6,939 nucleotides of DNA from Pseudomonadota bacterium (GTDB taxonomy: Bacteria; Pseudomonadota; Alphaproteobacteria; Rhizobiales; Rhizobiaceae). Shown one piece after another: positions 1-5,553 of this stretch; position 1 is the first letter of the stretch; every line of letters begins with the position of its first letter. Location: contig JAEXXS010000048.1 in assembly GCA_023451915.1 (NCBI GenBank), positions 1 to 6,939 of the forward strand, in the 5' to 3' direction. The notes under the pieces were generated by a model. The model was given only the letters and a program-made list of their open reading frames with translations. It ran no database searches and was not told the origin of the DNA. The position numbers and the translations under genes are program-made.

Positions 1-50
1 TAATTTTTGCCCACAATATTATGCGTGGCTAGACGAAAGGCTGGTAAATA

Positions 51-1076
51 GTGTCGGAATTTTTTCTCTCAACCGACATGGTGGATGAAAGATATCGCAC
101 TGCCTTCTGGCAGGAGGTATCGAAACTCATATACGAAGTCTCTCCCGTGGACGAGAATGGCCATGCTGAACTGATGGGCACTATTCGCTCACGGATTTTT
201 GACAGTATGGTGCTGGGCGACACGACATTCAACGAGCAGATTTGTCGCCGCACGCCGGAGATCATTGCGCGTTCGAATCTGGATATCTGCCTGCTACAGC
301 TTGTCCTGTCGGGTGAATATACCGGCGATTTCGACGGCACGCAGATTCAGGTGCAGCCGGGTGACATGCTTTTTGTGGATCTGACGAAAGTGCTGGACAG
401 CCGCAAGGAAGCCGGTTCGCGCGTGACCTTGGCGATCCCCCGATTTGAGATGAACAAGTGGATTCCCTCAAAGGATATGCACGGGCTGGTTTTGCCGCGG
501 AACGTGAACATCAATCAGGTCCTGTTCGATTTCATCCTGAGCCTGGATGGCGCGCTGGATCTCATTCAGGAGAGTGAAATACCGGCGATCAAGGAGGCGC
601 TTGTCATGTTGCTGGTCGCGGCGGTGAATGGCGTTGCGCTTTCACCGCAACAATCGAGTGCCATTGACCAATCCATGCGACAAAGAGTGATGGACTACAT
701 CGATCTGAATATCCGTGATCAGCGTTTGAGCCCCAAGACGATCATGGCGCATTTCAAACTGTCCCATTCGCATCTCTACCGGCACTTTGAGCAGGATGAA
801 GGCATCACCAGGCTGATCCGGCAGAAGCGCCTCGATCTGGCTTACCGCTATCTGATCCATAGCAAAGGCAAAGCGGAAACCCTGAAAGAGATCGCCTATA
901 AATGCGGCTTCTCGGATCGCGCCCAGTTTACGCGGCTGTTCAAGGATCGGTACGATGTTTCGCCACAGGATTTGCGCGAGTTGAAGCGGTTGCCGGGGCA
1001 TGATCCCATGTCGGCATCCAACCTGCACCAGCACATCCAGGATCATCTGACGCGCATACAGCCAGCCAAACCGTGA
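51..1076 (+). CDS. AraC-family transcriptional regulator (AraC_binding_2-like sensor domain plus AraC HTH)
   Basis: The 341-residue protein has the two-part build of a full-length AraC/XylS regulator. Residues about 15-190 resemble the AraC-binding-like domain of FeaR-type regulators, with an FWQEV motif near 19-23, a QVQPGDMLFVD turn at 100-110 and an IPRFEMNKWIP segment at 129-139. Residues about 208-310 form the double helix-turn-helix: the first helix pair includes HSHLYRHF, and the second reads IAYKCGFSDRAQFTRLFK followed by the usual YDVSPQDLR. It should be a cytoplasmic DNA-binding activator whose ligand cannot be read from the sequence. The GTG start is chosen because GAAAGG lies about 10 bases upstream. 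The in-frame ATG at 78 has only pyrimidine-rich sequence before it. The promoter is mostly outside the window; TATTAT at 17-22 could be a -10 box. It converges on the FAD/NAD(P)-binding oxidoreductase gene with a 4-base gap, so control of the neighbouring oxidoreductase pair is possible but unproven. Confidence 0.9.
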   Translation: MSEFFLSTDMVDERYRTAFWQEVSKLIYEVSPVDENGHAELMGTIRSRIFDSMVLGDTTFNEQICRRTPEIIARSNLDICLLQLVLSGEYTGDFDGTQIQVQPGDMLFVDLTKVLDSRKEAGSRVTLAIPRFEMNKWIPSKDMHGLVLPRNVNINQVLFDFILSLDGALDLIQESEIPAIKEALVMLLVAAVNGVALSPQQSSAIDQSMRQRVMDYIDLNIRDQRLSPKTIMAHFKLSHSHLYRHFEQDEGITRLIRQKRLDLAYRYLIHSKGKAETLKEIAYKCGFSDRAQFTRLFKDRYDVSPQDLRELKRLPGHDPMSASNLHQHIQDHLTRIQPAKP

Positions 1077-1080
1077 AGGA

Positions 1081-2520
1081 TCAGACGGCAAGCTTTTCAT
1101 CGGCTTGAATGAGCGTAGCGACGATGCCGGCCACGAGAACGGCATGTTCGCTCACTTGCGGCAGTCCCATCAGTTCGCCGAAGGTGCCGCGCGCCAGCGG
1201 CCCAGCAATCAGCAAGGTCTCGTCGGCGACACCCGATCTGGAGATTGCGTGAGTTTGCCGGTCGCAAAGAAGGCCAAGTCCGGTCGGGCAAAGGGCGAGA
1301 TGACCGGCTTCGGCAAGCGCTGACAGCAAGGGCTGCGACCTGAGAATGCCGCCATGACCGGGCCCGGTGGTGACAATGACCTTGTCCACGTCGAGGTGAT
1401 CGAGCTGGCCGGTGCGGCGATCTTTGAGAGTGATGCAGAACGTGTCGCCGGAGGCAGTTGCACTGCGGACGGAAGCGGCGCGTACCGACAGGCTGCCATC
1501 GGCGATGGCGCTGTCCAGCGCGCTTTCCACTTGTGGGGCGATGCGGAAGCGATGGACGTCCCAGAAGGGACGCACGTGCCGTGCGATGCGTCTGCGCTCC
1601 GAAACAGGCAAAGCCTGCCAGATATCTTGCCCCTGAAGGCGGACTGCATCCAGAACCGGATGCCAGTTCAGACCTTCGGCTTGTGCCGCCTGGATCGTGG
1701 CGCGAACCCGGTGCAACAAATGGGAAGCGCTGAGTGAAGGCCGGGTGATGAAGTCGCCATAGGGGTCATGGACGGTGCGGGGATGGCCGCGAGAGCGAAG
1801 GCCGCGTCGCGAAATCGAAACGATCTGTCCTTTATGGCCATGCGCTTTCAGCGTGGCGATGACATCGGCGGCTGTCAGTCCGTTGCCTATCACCAGCACG
1901 CGGTCGCCGGACTGGACATTATCCAGCGCGCCGGGGCGCGTCGCATCGGCGATCAACCCCGGATGTCCGCTCACCGGCGCAAGCACGCCCGGCAGCGATG
2001 GAGCGGGATGACTGACGGCCAACACAACGACATCCGCAACAACGGGCTCGCCATCTTCCGTCTCGATGGTCCAGAAGCCGTTAACCTTGGTTGCTTTCAT
2101 GGCGCGGGTGCGGCGGTGTTCCACGCGTCCGTCCTCAATCAGCGGCGCCAGTCTTGAGGACGCATAAAGCCCGAACACCGTGCGAGCGGGGAAGGGCGCG
2201 CCGTCGCTGCTGAAAGCAGCGGGATCGCCTTCCAATATTCCGGTTTCCGCAAGCCAGTTGCTGAAATCCTGCGGCTCATCGGGCAGGATGGACATCCGGT
2301 CGGCGGGCACATTGATGCGATGCACGGGTTCCAATGTGTCATAGGCCAGACCGCGCCCGAGATTCTCGCGCGGTTCAATCACCACGATCCGCCAGTCGGC
2401 GACATGTCCTTGTTGGGACAGCTGGCGCGACAGATGCAGCGCGACGGCCGCGCCAGTAAAACCGCCGCCGATAATGGCGAGGGTGCCGGTAAGAGCTTTC
2501 TTCGGCATTTCAAATCTCAC
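1081..2520 (-). CDS. FAD/NAD(P)-binding oxidoreductase, coupled to ssuD
   Basis: The 479-residue protein belongs to the FAD-NAD(P)-binding (NAD_binding_9-like) flavoprotein group. A first Rossmann fold at residues 14-35 has the dinucleotide motif GGGFTG. It is followed by the acidic strand end VVIEP (46-50) and the typical GRGLAYDT (55-62). AVSHP (168-172) is the usual strand after the FAD domain, and a second Rossmann motif, IGNGLTAAD (211-219), should bind NAD(P)H. There is no signal peptide or membrane segment, so it is cytoplasmic. The start is a GTG whose last two bases overlap the ssuD stop (GTGA, 2520-2517). An ATG four codons later (2508) is an alternative. AAAGG lies 13 bases before the GTG, which is rather far, so initiation may depend on ribosomes finishing ssuD. 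Its reaction is unknown. Tight linkage to SsuD suggests it reduces flavin for, or further oxidises the product of, the monooxygenase. It could equally act as a separate hydroxylase or reductase in the same pathway. Confidence 0.88.
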   Translation of the reverse strand: MRFEMPKKALTGTLAIIGGGFTGAAVALHLSRQLSQQGHVADWRIVVIEPRENLGRGLAYDTLEPVHRINVPADRMSILPDEPQDFSNWLAETGILEGDPAAFSSDGAPFPARTVFGLYASSRLAPLIEDGRVEHRRTRAMKATKVNGFWTIETEDGEPVVADVVVLAVSHPAPSLPGVLAPVSGHPGLIADATRPGALDNVQSGDRVLVIGNGLTAADVIATLKAHGHKGQIVSISRRGLRSRGHPRTVHDPYGDFITRPSLSASHLLHRVRATIQAAQAEGLNWHPVLDAVRLQGQDIWQALPVSERRRIARHVRPFWDVHRFRIAPQVESALDSAIADGSLSVRAASVRSATASGDTFCITLKDRRTGQLDHLDVDKVIVTTGPGHGGILRSQPLLSALAEAGHLALCPTGLGLLCDRQTHAISRSGVADETLLIAGPLARGTFGELMGLPQVSEHAVLVAGIVATLIQADEKLAV

Positions 2521-3689
2521 GAGCCGGAAGCGACCTTTACATTACCTCCATGCCCGCCGCCGCCAAAGACCTGCTTCTTGCCGAAGGATGAGCGGAGCTG
2601 GTTGCGCGGTCCTTCCAGCCCCAGTTCGGGAAACAGGAGTTCGGAAACGCGATAAGCTTCTTCCAGATGCGGATAGCCGGAGGCGATCACCGTGTCGATT
2701 CCCAGCTCCTGATATTCGCGCAGGCGCGCGGCGACGGTCTGGGGCGATCCAACCAGCGCGGTCCCTGCGCCGGAACGCACAAGGCCGATGCCCGCCCAGA
2801 GATTGGGCGAGACCTCCAGCTTGTCGCGGCGACCATTGTGCAAGGCGACCATCCGGGCCTGACCGACAGAATCCGAGTTCTTCAGGAACACCTGCTGGGC
2901 GGCGGCGATGGTTTCATCGTCGAGATGCGCAATCAGGCGGTCGGCGGCTTCCCAGGCTTCCTCGTCGGTTTCGCGAACGATGAAGTGAAGACGAATGCCG
3001 AAGGAAATCTGGTCGTCACGGCCTTTGGCCCTGGCGGCCTTGCGAACGGCGGCGATCTTTTCGCCGACCTGTGCCGGAGGTTCGCCCCAGGTCAGATATT
3101 TGTCGACGAGACCAACGGAAAAATCGATGCCAGCCTGCGACGAACCGCCGAAATAGATCGGCGGGCGCGCCTGCACGGGCGGCAGGCCAAGGGCTGCGTC
3201 ATGGGCCTTGATGTATTTGCCGTCGAGATTGCCATGGCCGGTTTCGATCAGATCGTTGAACACCTGAAAGAATTCATCGGCATGGTCGTAGCGTTCATCA
3301 TGCGGCAGGAAAATGCCGTCGCCTGCCAGTTCCTGCTGGCTGCCGCCGACGACGATATTGAGAAGCAGCCTGCCCTGAGACACGCGATCAAGCGTCGAGG
3401 CGAGGCGGGCATAATAAGCGGGGGAGGCCACACCGGGACGGATGGCGACGAGGAACTTCAGCTTTTCCGTCGATGCGGCAAGATTGGCGGCCAGAACGAA
3501 GGGTTCTTCGCAGGCAGCCCCTGTCGGGATGAGAACGCCGGAATAGCCGAGGCGGTCGGCGGCCTGCGCGATTTCCCGAAAATAGGCGGGATCGGAAGGG
3601 CGGCTCAGCGCATCTGTTCCCAGATAGGTGCCGTCGCCCGAAGAGGGAATGAACCAGAGAAAATCGAGCGGCGTTCCATTTGCGGACAT
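2517..3689 (-). CDS. ssuD: FMNH2-dependent alkanesulfonate monooxygenase, SsuD type (LLM-class flavoprotein)
   Basis: The 390-residue protein aligns by eye with E. coli SsuD (381 residues) along almost its whole length: [73 protein letters not shown] and [12 protein letters not shown]. SsuD splits C1 and longer sulfonates into aldehyde and sulfite using O2 and reduced FMN supplied by a separate reductase. Residues matching the E. coli active site are Cys60 (Cys54), Arg233 and His235 (Arg226, His228), Arg305 (Arg297), and Tyr339 and His341 (Tyr331, His333). The position of E. coli His11 is Ser17 here. The C-terminus differs from E. coli and ends in a glycine-rich tail (GGGGHGG, 376-382). The ATG at 3689 is chosen because GAAAGG lies 6 bases upstream and homology begins right after it. 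The frame stays open to 3803, but that stretch is unlike SsuD. It is the first gene of a two-gene unit. No ssuE or ssuABC is in the window, so the substrate range is inferred. Confidence 0.93.
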   Translation of the reverse strand: MSANGTPLDFLWFIPSSGDGTYLGTDALSRPSDPAYFREIAQAADRLGYSGVLIPTGAACEEPFVLAANLAASTEKLKFLVAIRPGVASPAYYARLASTLDRVSQGRLLLNIVVGGSQQELAGDGIFLPHDERYDHADEFFQVFNDLIETGHGNLDGKYIKAHDAALGLPPVQARPPIYFGGSSQAGIDFSVGLVDKYLTWGEPPAQVGEKIAAVRKAARAKGRDDQISFGIRLHFIVRETDEEAWEAADRLIAHLDDETIAAAQQVFLKNSDSVGQARMVALHNGRRDKLEVSPNLWAGIGLVRSGAGTALVGSPQTVAARLREYQELGIDTVIASGYPHLEEAYRVSELLFPELGLEGPRNQLRSSFGKKQVFGGGGHGGNVKVASGS

Positions 3690-3695
3690 GAGAGA

Positions 3696-3701
3696 CCTTT
3701 C
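3696..3701 (-). promoter_or_regulatory. Ribosome binding site that fixes the ssuD start
   Basis: Read on the minus strand, GAAAGG is followed by six bases (TCTCTC) and then ATG at 3689. This places ssuD initiation at 3689 rather than at the upstream in-frame ATG at 3803, whose extra 38 residues have no counterpart in SsuD. Confidence 0.75.
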
Positions 3702-3730
3702 TTCCTGTGTTCCATAGGCCCGCTTCAGCG

Positions 3731-3749
3731 CCCGATTGATGCCATCGGG
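3731..3749 (-). promoter_or_regulatory. Hairpin in the ssuD 5' leader
   Basis: A perfect 6-bp inverted repeat (CCCGAT / ATCGGG) with a 7-base loop lies 42-60 bases upstream of the ssuD ATG. On the minus strand, AGCG and CGCT outside the arms can extend the stem with a bulge. No run of T follows, so it is not a standard terminator. It may be a leader structure or a protein-binding palindrome; its function is unknown. Confidence 0.35.
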
Positions 3750-3779
3750 GCTTGCAGCAGCGCTATGCTTGTGGGGAAT

Positions 3780-3807
3780 ATTGTATCTGAGCCGATCGCG
3801 CACTTAA
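3780..3807 (-). promoter_or_regulatory. Possible ssuD promoter
   Basis: On the minus strand, TTAAGT (3807-3802) and TACAAT (3785-3780) are separated by 16 bases. The -10 box matches the consensus at five of six positions, but the -35 box matches only about three. A start near 3773 would give a leader of roughly 85 bases carrying the hairpin at 3731-3749. No recognisable CysB- or Cbl-type site was identified. Confidence 0.3.
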
Positions 3808-3935
3808 GGAATGCGATGCTAAAAACAGTGCCCTGCGTGAAGTTTATCGGTGCGCTTGGCCGCTTTATTGCGAAACTTGATTGCCGTTGTGTCGGGCGGG
3901 GCGGGATAAGCAGCGAAGCATCAACCTTGTGGGTG

Positions 3936-3955
3936 TTGCACCAGCGATTGGAGAA
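3936..3955. promoter_or_regulatory. Degenerate LacI-family operator upstream of the lacI-type gene (probable autoregulation)
   Basis: This 20-base stretch matches the perfect palindrome at 5209-5228 at 15 of 20 positions. The first six bases (TTGCAC) and the central CGATTG are identical, and the CG centre sits at the same place. It lies 59 bases before the start codon of the LacI-family gene, where such proteins often repress themselves. The left half is better conserved (8 of 10) than the right (7 of 10), which suggests a weaker site. The match was found by reading, not by a motif scan. Confidence 0.5.
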
Positions 3956-3971
3956 ACTTATTCCAGTTTCT
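3952..3971. repeat. Short inverted repeat AGAAACT-6-AGTTTCT overlapping the lacI upstream operator
   Basis: Two perfect 7-bp arms flank TATTCC. The AAACT/AGTTT half-site recurs in the same intergenic region as AAGTTT at 3840-3845 and AAACTT at 3873-3878, so several half-sites cluster upstream of the regulator gene. It could be a second protein-binding site or a chance palindrome; there is no T-run to make it a terminator. Confidence 0.35.
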
Positions 3972-4014
3972 GCTTGCGAGCGCTATCTCTATACGGCGAA
4001 ATGAGGGAGACAGA

Positions 4015-5070
4015 ATGCGCCGCGACAAGAAGAAGGCGACGATATACGACCTTTCCGTTCTATCGGGCAGCTCGCCTTCCACGGTCAGCGCAGTGCTCAA
4101 TGGGACGTGGCGCAAGCGCAGGATCAGTCAGGCGACGGCGGAATCCATCCTCAATCTTGCCGAGCAGCACCAATACACCGCCAACCGTCAGGCGCAAGGG
4201 TTGCGTCATTCCCGCTCCGGCCTTGTCGGATTGCTTTTGCCTTTGCATGACAACCGCTTTTTCTCGTCCATGGCGCAGACATTCGAAGCGCATGTCCGCG
4301 CACGGGGTCTGTGTCCTGTCGTGGTCAGCGCCGGGCGCGACCCGGCGGAGGAACGCGAAACGGCAGAAACACTGATTTCCTATTCCATCGATGAATTGTT
4401 CATTTGCGGTGCGACAGACCCGGATAGTCTGCATGAACTCTGCGAAAAGGCGGCAATCCCGCATGTGAATATCGACCTGCCGGGGGCGAAGGCTCCCTCG
4501 GTGACTACCGATAATTTCGCTGGTGGCCGCATGCTGACGGAAGCGATCATCGAACATTTTGCCAATCGTGAACCCTTGCAGCCGATGGAGCTTTGCCTGT
4601 TTGGTGGGCGTAACGACGAATCCACACGCCAGCGTATTCGCGGTTTCCACCACGCCAAGCAGGCCTTGCTCGGTTCCGATCCCGAAAACTGCGTTTTCCA
4701 CACCGGCTACTCACCCTCCAATACTTTGCGGGCGCTGGATGAATATCGCGAGCGTCACAGTCGGTTGCCACGCGGTCTGTTCGTCAATTCGTCGATCAAT
4801 CTTGAGGGCCTGCTGCGCTATATGGTCGAACACCCGCACGAGCAGTTCGATGATCTTGTGGTCGGTTGTTACGACTATGACCCCTTTGCCTCTTTCCTGG
4901 CTTTTCCGGTGATTTCAATCCAGCAGGATGTGGAAGGCATGATCGCCAAAGCCTTCGAACTGATGGAAAAGCACGTCACGGCGCCAGAGCTGCACCTTGT
5001 TATGCCCAGATTAATCGCGCCGCGTTCGGCCATCCCGCTGCCGGTGGATAGTCTCAAAGATATCAAATAA
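4015..5070 (+). CDS. LacI-family transcriptional repressor, likely regulator of the adjacent sugar ABC transporter
   Basis: The 351-residue protein has a LacI-type N-terminal helix-turn-helix (TIYDLSVLSGSS, then PSTVSAVLNG, residues 9-30). The hinge-helix region is around 55-64 (TANRQAQGLR). A periplasmic-binding-protein-like sensor domain runs from about 69 (GLVGLLLP) to the end, with DNFAGGRMLTEAI typical of the family. Between HTH helices it carries the longer GTWRKRRIS loop seen in a subset of proteobacterial LacI proteins. Residues matching the LacI recognition pair Tyr17-Gln18 are Pro21-Ser22, and the usual Arg22 position is Ala26, so its operator should differ from lac. AGGGAG lies 5 bases before the ATG. 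It is transcribed in the same direction as the sugar-transport genes, 483 bases ahead of the binding-protein gene. A perfect palindromic operator sits at that gene's promoter and a degenerate copy upstream of this gene. The effector is probably the transported sugar or a derivative (inference). Confidence 0.92.
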   Translation: MRRDKKKATIYDLSVLSGSSPSTVSAVLNGTWRKRRISQATAESILNLAEQHQYTANRQAQGLRHSRSGLVGLLLPLHDNRFFSSMAQTFEAHVRARGLCPVVVSAGRDPAEERETAETLISYSIDELFICGATDPDSLHELCEKAAIPHVNIDLPGAKAPSVTTDNFAGGRMLTEAIIEHFANREPLQPMELCLFGGRNDESTRQRIRGFHHAKQALLGSDPENCVFHTGYSPSNTLRALDEYRERHSRLPRGLFVNSSINLEGLLRYMVEHPHEQFDDLVVGCYDYDPFASFLAFPVISIQQDVEGMIAKAFELMEKHVTAPELHLVMPRLIAPRSAIPLPVDSLKDIK

Positions 5071-5096
5071 TTGAGCGATCCCGGCTCCAGTTTTTG

Positions 5097-5124
5097 GGGA
5101 GCTATGTCCGACGACTTTGCTCCC
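5097..5124 (+). other. Weak inverted repeat after the lacI-type gene
   Basis: GGGAGC (5097-5102) and GCTCCC (5119-5124) can pair around a 16-base loop, 27 bases after the stop codon. GCTCC at 5084-5088 can compete for the first arm. With no following T-run it is a poor intrinsic terminator, but it is one of only two candidates for ending the regulator transcript. Confidence 0.25.
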
Positions 5125-5132
5125 GATTTGTC

Positions 5133-5149
5133 GAGGTCATGCAGACCTC
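5133..5149 (+). other. Compact hairpin between the lacI-type gene and the sugar promoter
   Basis: GAGGTC, a five-base loop (ATGCA) and GACCTC form a perfect 6-bp stem, 27 bases before the -35 box of the downstream promoter. There is no U-tract. It could end the regulator transcript by another route, or be a palindromic binding site for a second regulator upstream of the promoter. Confidence 0.35.
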
Positions 5150-5175
5150 AGAACTCCATCCCCCGCTGAATCGTG

Positions 5176-5204
5176 TTGACAGATTTTAGGGGCTGGCGCA
5201 TTAT
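5176..5204 (+). promoter_or_regulatory. Promoter of the sugar ABC transporter operon
   Basis: TTGACA (5176-5181) is a perfect sigma-70 -35 box. A 17-base spacer leads to CATTAT (5199-5204), which matches the -10 consensus at four of six positions. The expected transcription start, about 7 bases on, is near 5211, inside the palindromic operator that begins at 5209. Promoter and operator positions therefore support each other. The start has not been mapped. Confidence 0.65.
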
Positions 5205-5208
5205 CAGC

Positions 5209-5228
5209 TTGCACAATCGATTGTGCAA
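5209..5228. promoter_or_regulatory. Perfect palindromic LacI-family operator
   Basis: TTGCACAATCGATTGTGCAA is identical to its reverse complement over all 20 bases and is centred on a CG step (5218-5219), the hallmark of LacI/GalR-family operators. It begins 4 bases after the -10 box, so a bound repressor would cover the transcription start. An extra half-site, TTGTGCA, lies at 5233-5239, 12 bases after the same string at 5221-5227. The nearest candidate binder is the LacI-family protein encoded just upstream. Confidence 0.78.
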
Positions 5229-5418
5229 ATTGTTGTGCAGAGTTACAGCATCTCTAACCGGGAAGAGGCCGGGGACGAGATGTCGTCGCCTGATGGGAGA
5301 TGGCGGCGCTGGCAAGTGGAGGCAATGCGAAGCGCGTTTTGAAAAGGGCCGGTTGGTGTGTGCTCCGATCTGTTTGAATTGGATTGGCGCTCTAATTGGT
5401 CATGCAAGGCTACTTCAT

Positions 5419-5442
5419 CCGAAAGGCGTTTCGCGCTTTCGG
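5419..5442 (+). other. Strong hairpin in the transporter leader
   Basis: CCGAAAG (5419-5425) pairs with CTTTCGG (5436-5442). Inside them GCG pairs with CGC around a TTT loop, leaving one bulged G at 5435. This gives about 10 pairs, ending 111 bases before the start codon. It has no U-tract directly after it, so it is more likely a stability or folding element, or part of a larger leader structure, than a terminator. Confidence 0.45.
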
Positions 5443-5541
5443 CATGGAACCTTGAAGGTGAGCCCTTGGCTCCAGCGCATGTAAAGCCGTCTCTTGCAGG
5501 CGAAATTCCCGGTCGGATGCCAGAAAAAACAGACAATCACT

Positions 5542-5547
5542 AGGAGG
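5542..5547 (+). promoter_or_regulatory. Consensus ribosome binding site of the sugar-binding protein gene
   Basis: AGGAGG is a full Shine-Dalgarno match, 6 bases before the ATG at 5554. It decides the start against the in-frame ATG at 5494 and predicts strong translation, as expected for an abundant periplasmic binding protein. Confidence 0.85.
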
Positions 5548-5553
5548 AGAGTC

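Larger units (their letters stand above)
5211..5553 (+). promoter_or_regulatory. Long 5' leader of the sugar-binding protein gene, no supported gene
   Basis: If transcription starts near 5211, the mRNA has about 340 untranslated bases before the ATG at 5554. I see no convincing gene here: the frame open to 5484 has no ribosome binding site, uses codons uncommon in the neighbouring genes (AGG, CTA, TGT) and resembles nothing I recognise. The leader does contain a strong hairpin at 5419-5442 and a small one at 5460-5472 (GAGCC, CTT, GGCTC). I do not recognise a known riboswitch. A second promoter inside the leader was not evident. Confidence 0.45.

Noticed and set aside
78..80. ATG at codon 10 as the start of the AraC-type regulator
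   Set aside because: The sequence before it is pyrimidine-rich with no ribosome binding site, whereas the GTG at 51 has GAAAGG upstream. It cannot be fully excluded.
2836..2844. TTGTGCAAG half-site resembling the LacI-type operator
   Set aside because: It is a single half with no matching left arm and lies inside the ssuD coding region, so it is likely chance.
3750..3771. Possible third operator copy (TTGCAGCAG...) near ssuD
   Set aside because: Only about 9 of 20 positions match the palindrome, which is not meaningful.
3690..3803. N-terminal extension of ssuD by 38 residues from the ATG at 3803
   Set aside because: The extension has no SsuD similarity, and a good ribosome binding site precedes the ATG at 3689, where homology begins.
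2667..4004. Long rightward open frame of 445 codons opposite ssuD
   Set aside because: It is antisense to a well-supported SsuD gene, its translation has no recognisable domain, and it would overlap the divergent promoter region. It is a shadow caused by high GC codon use.
5372..5397. Possible second promoter TTGAAT / TCTAAT in the leader
   Set aside because: The spacer is only 11 bases, too short for sigma-70 recognition.
5173..5484. Possible small protein in the transporter leader (full frame, or from ATG 5293)
   Set aside because: There is no ribosome binding site at either start, codon choice is poor, and the first start lies upstream of the expected transcription start.
5494..5553. Upstream in-frame start for the sugar-binding protein
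   Set aside because: It would put 20 charged residues before a normal signal peptide. AGGAGG sits 6 bases before the ATG at 5554.
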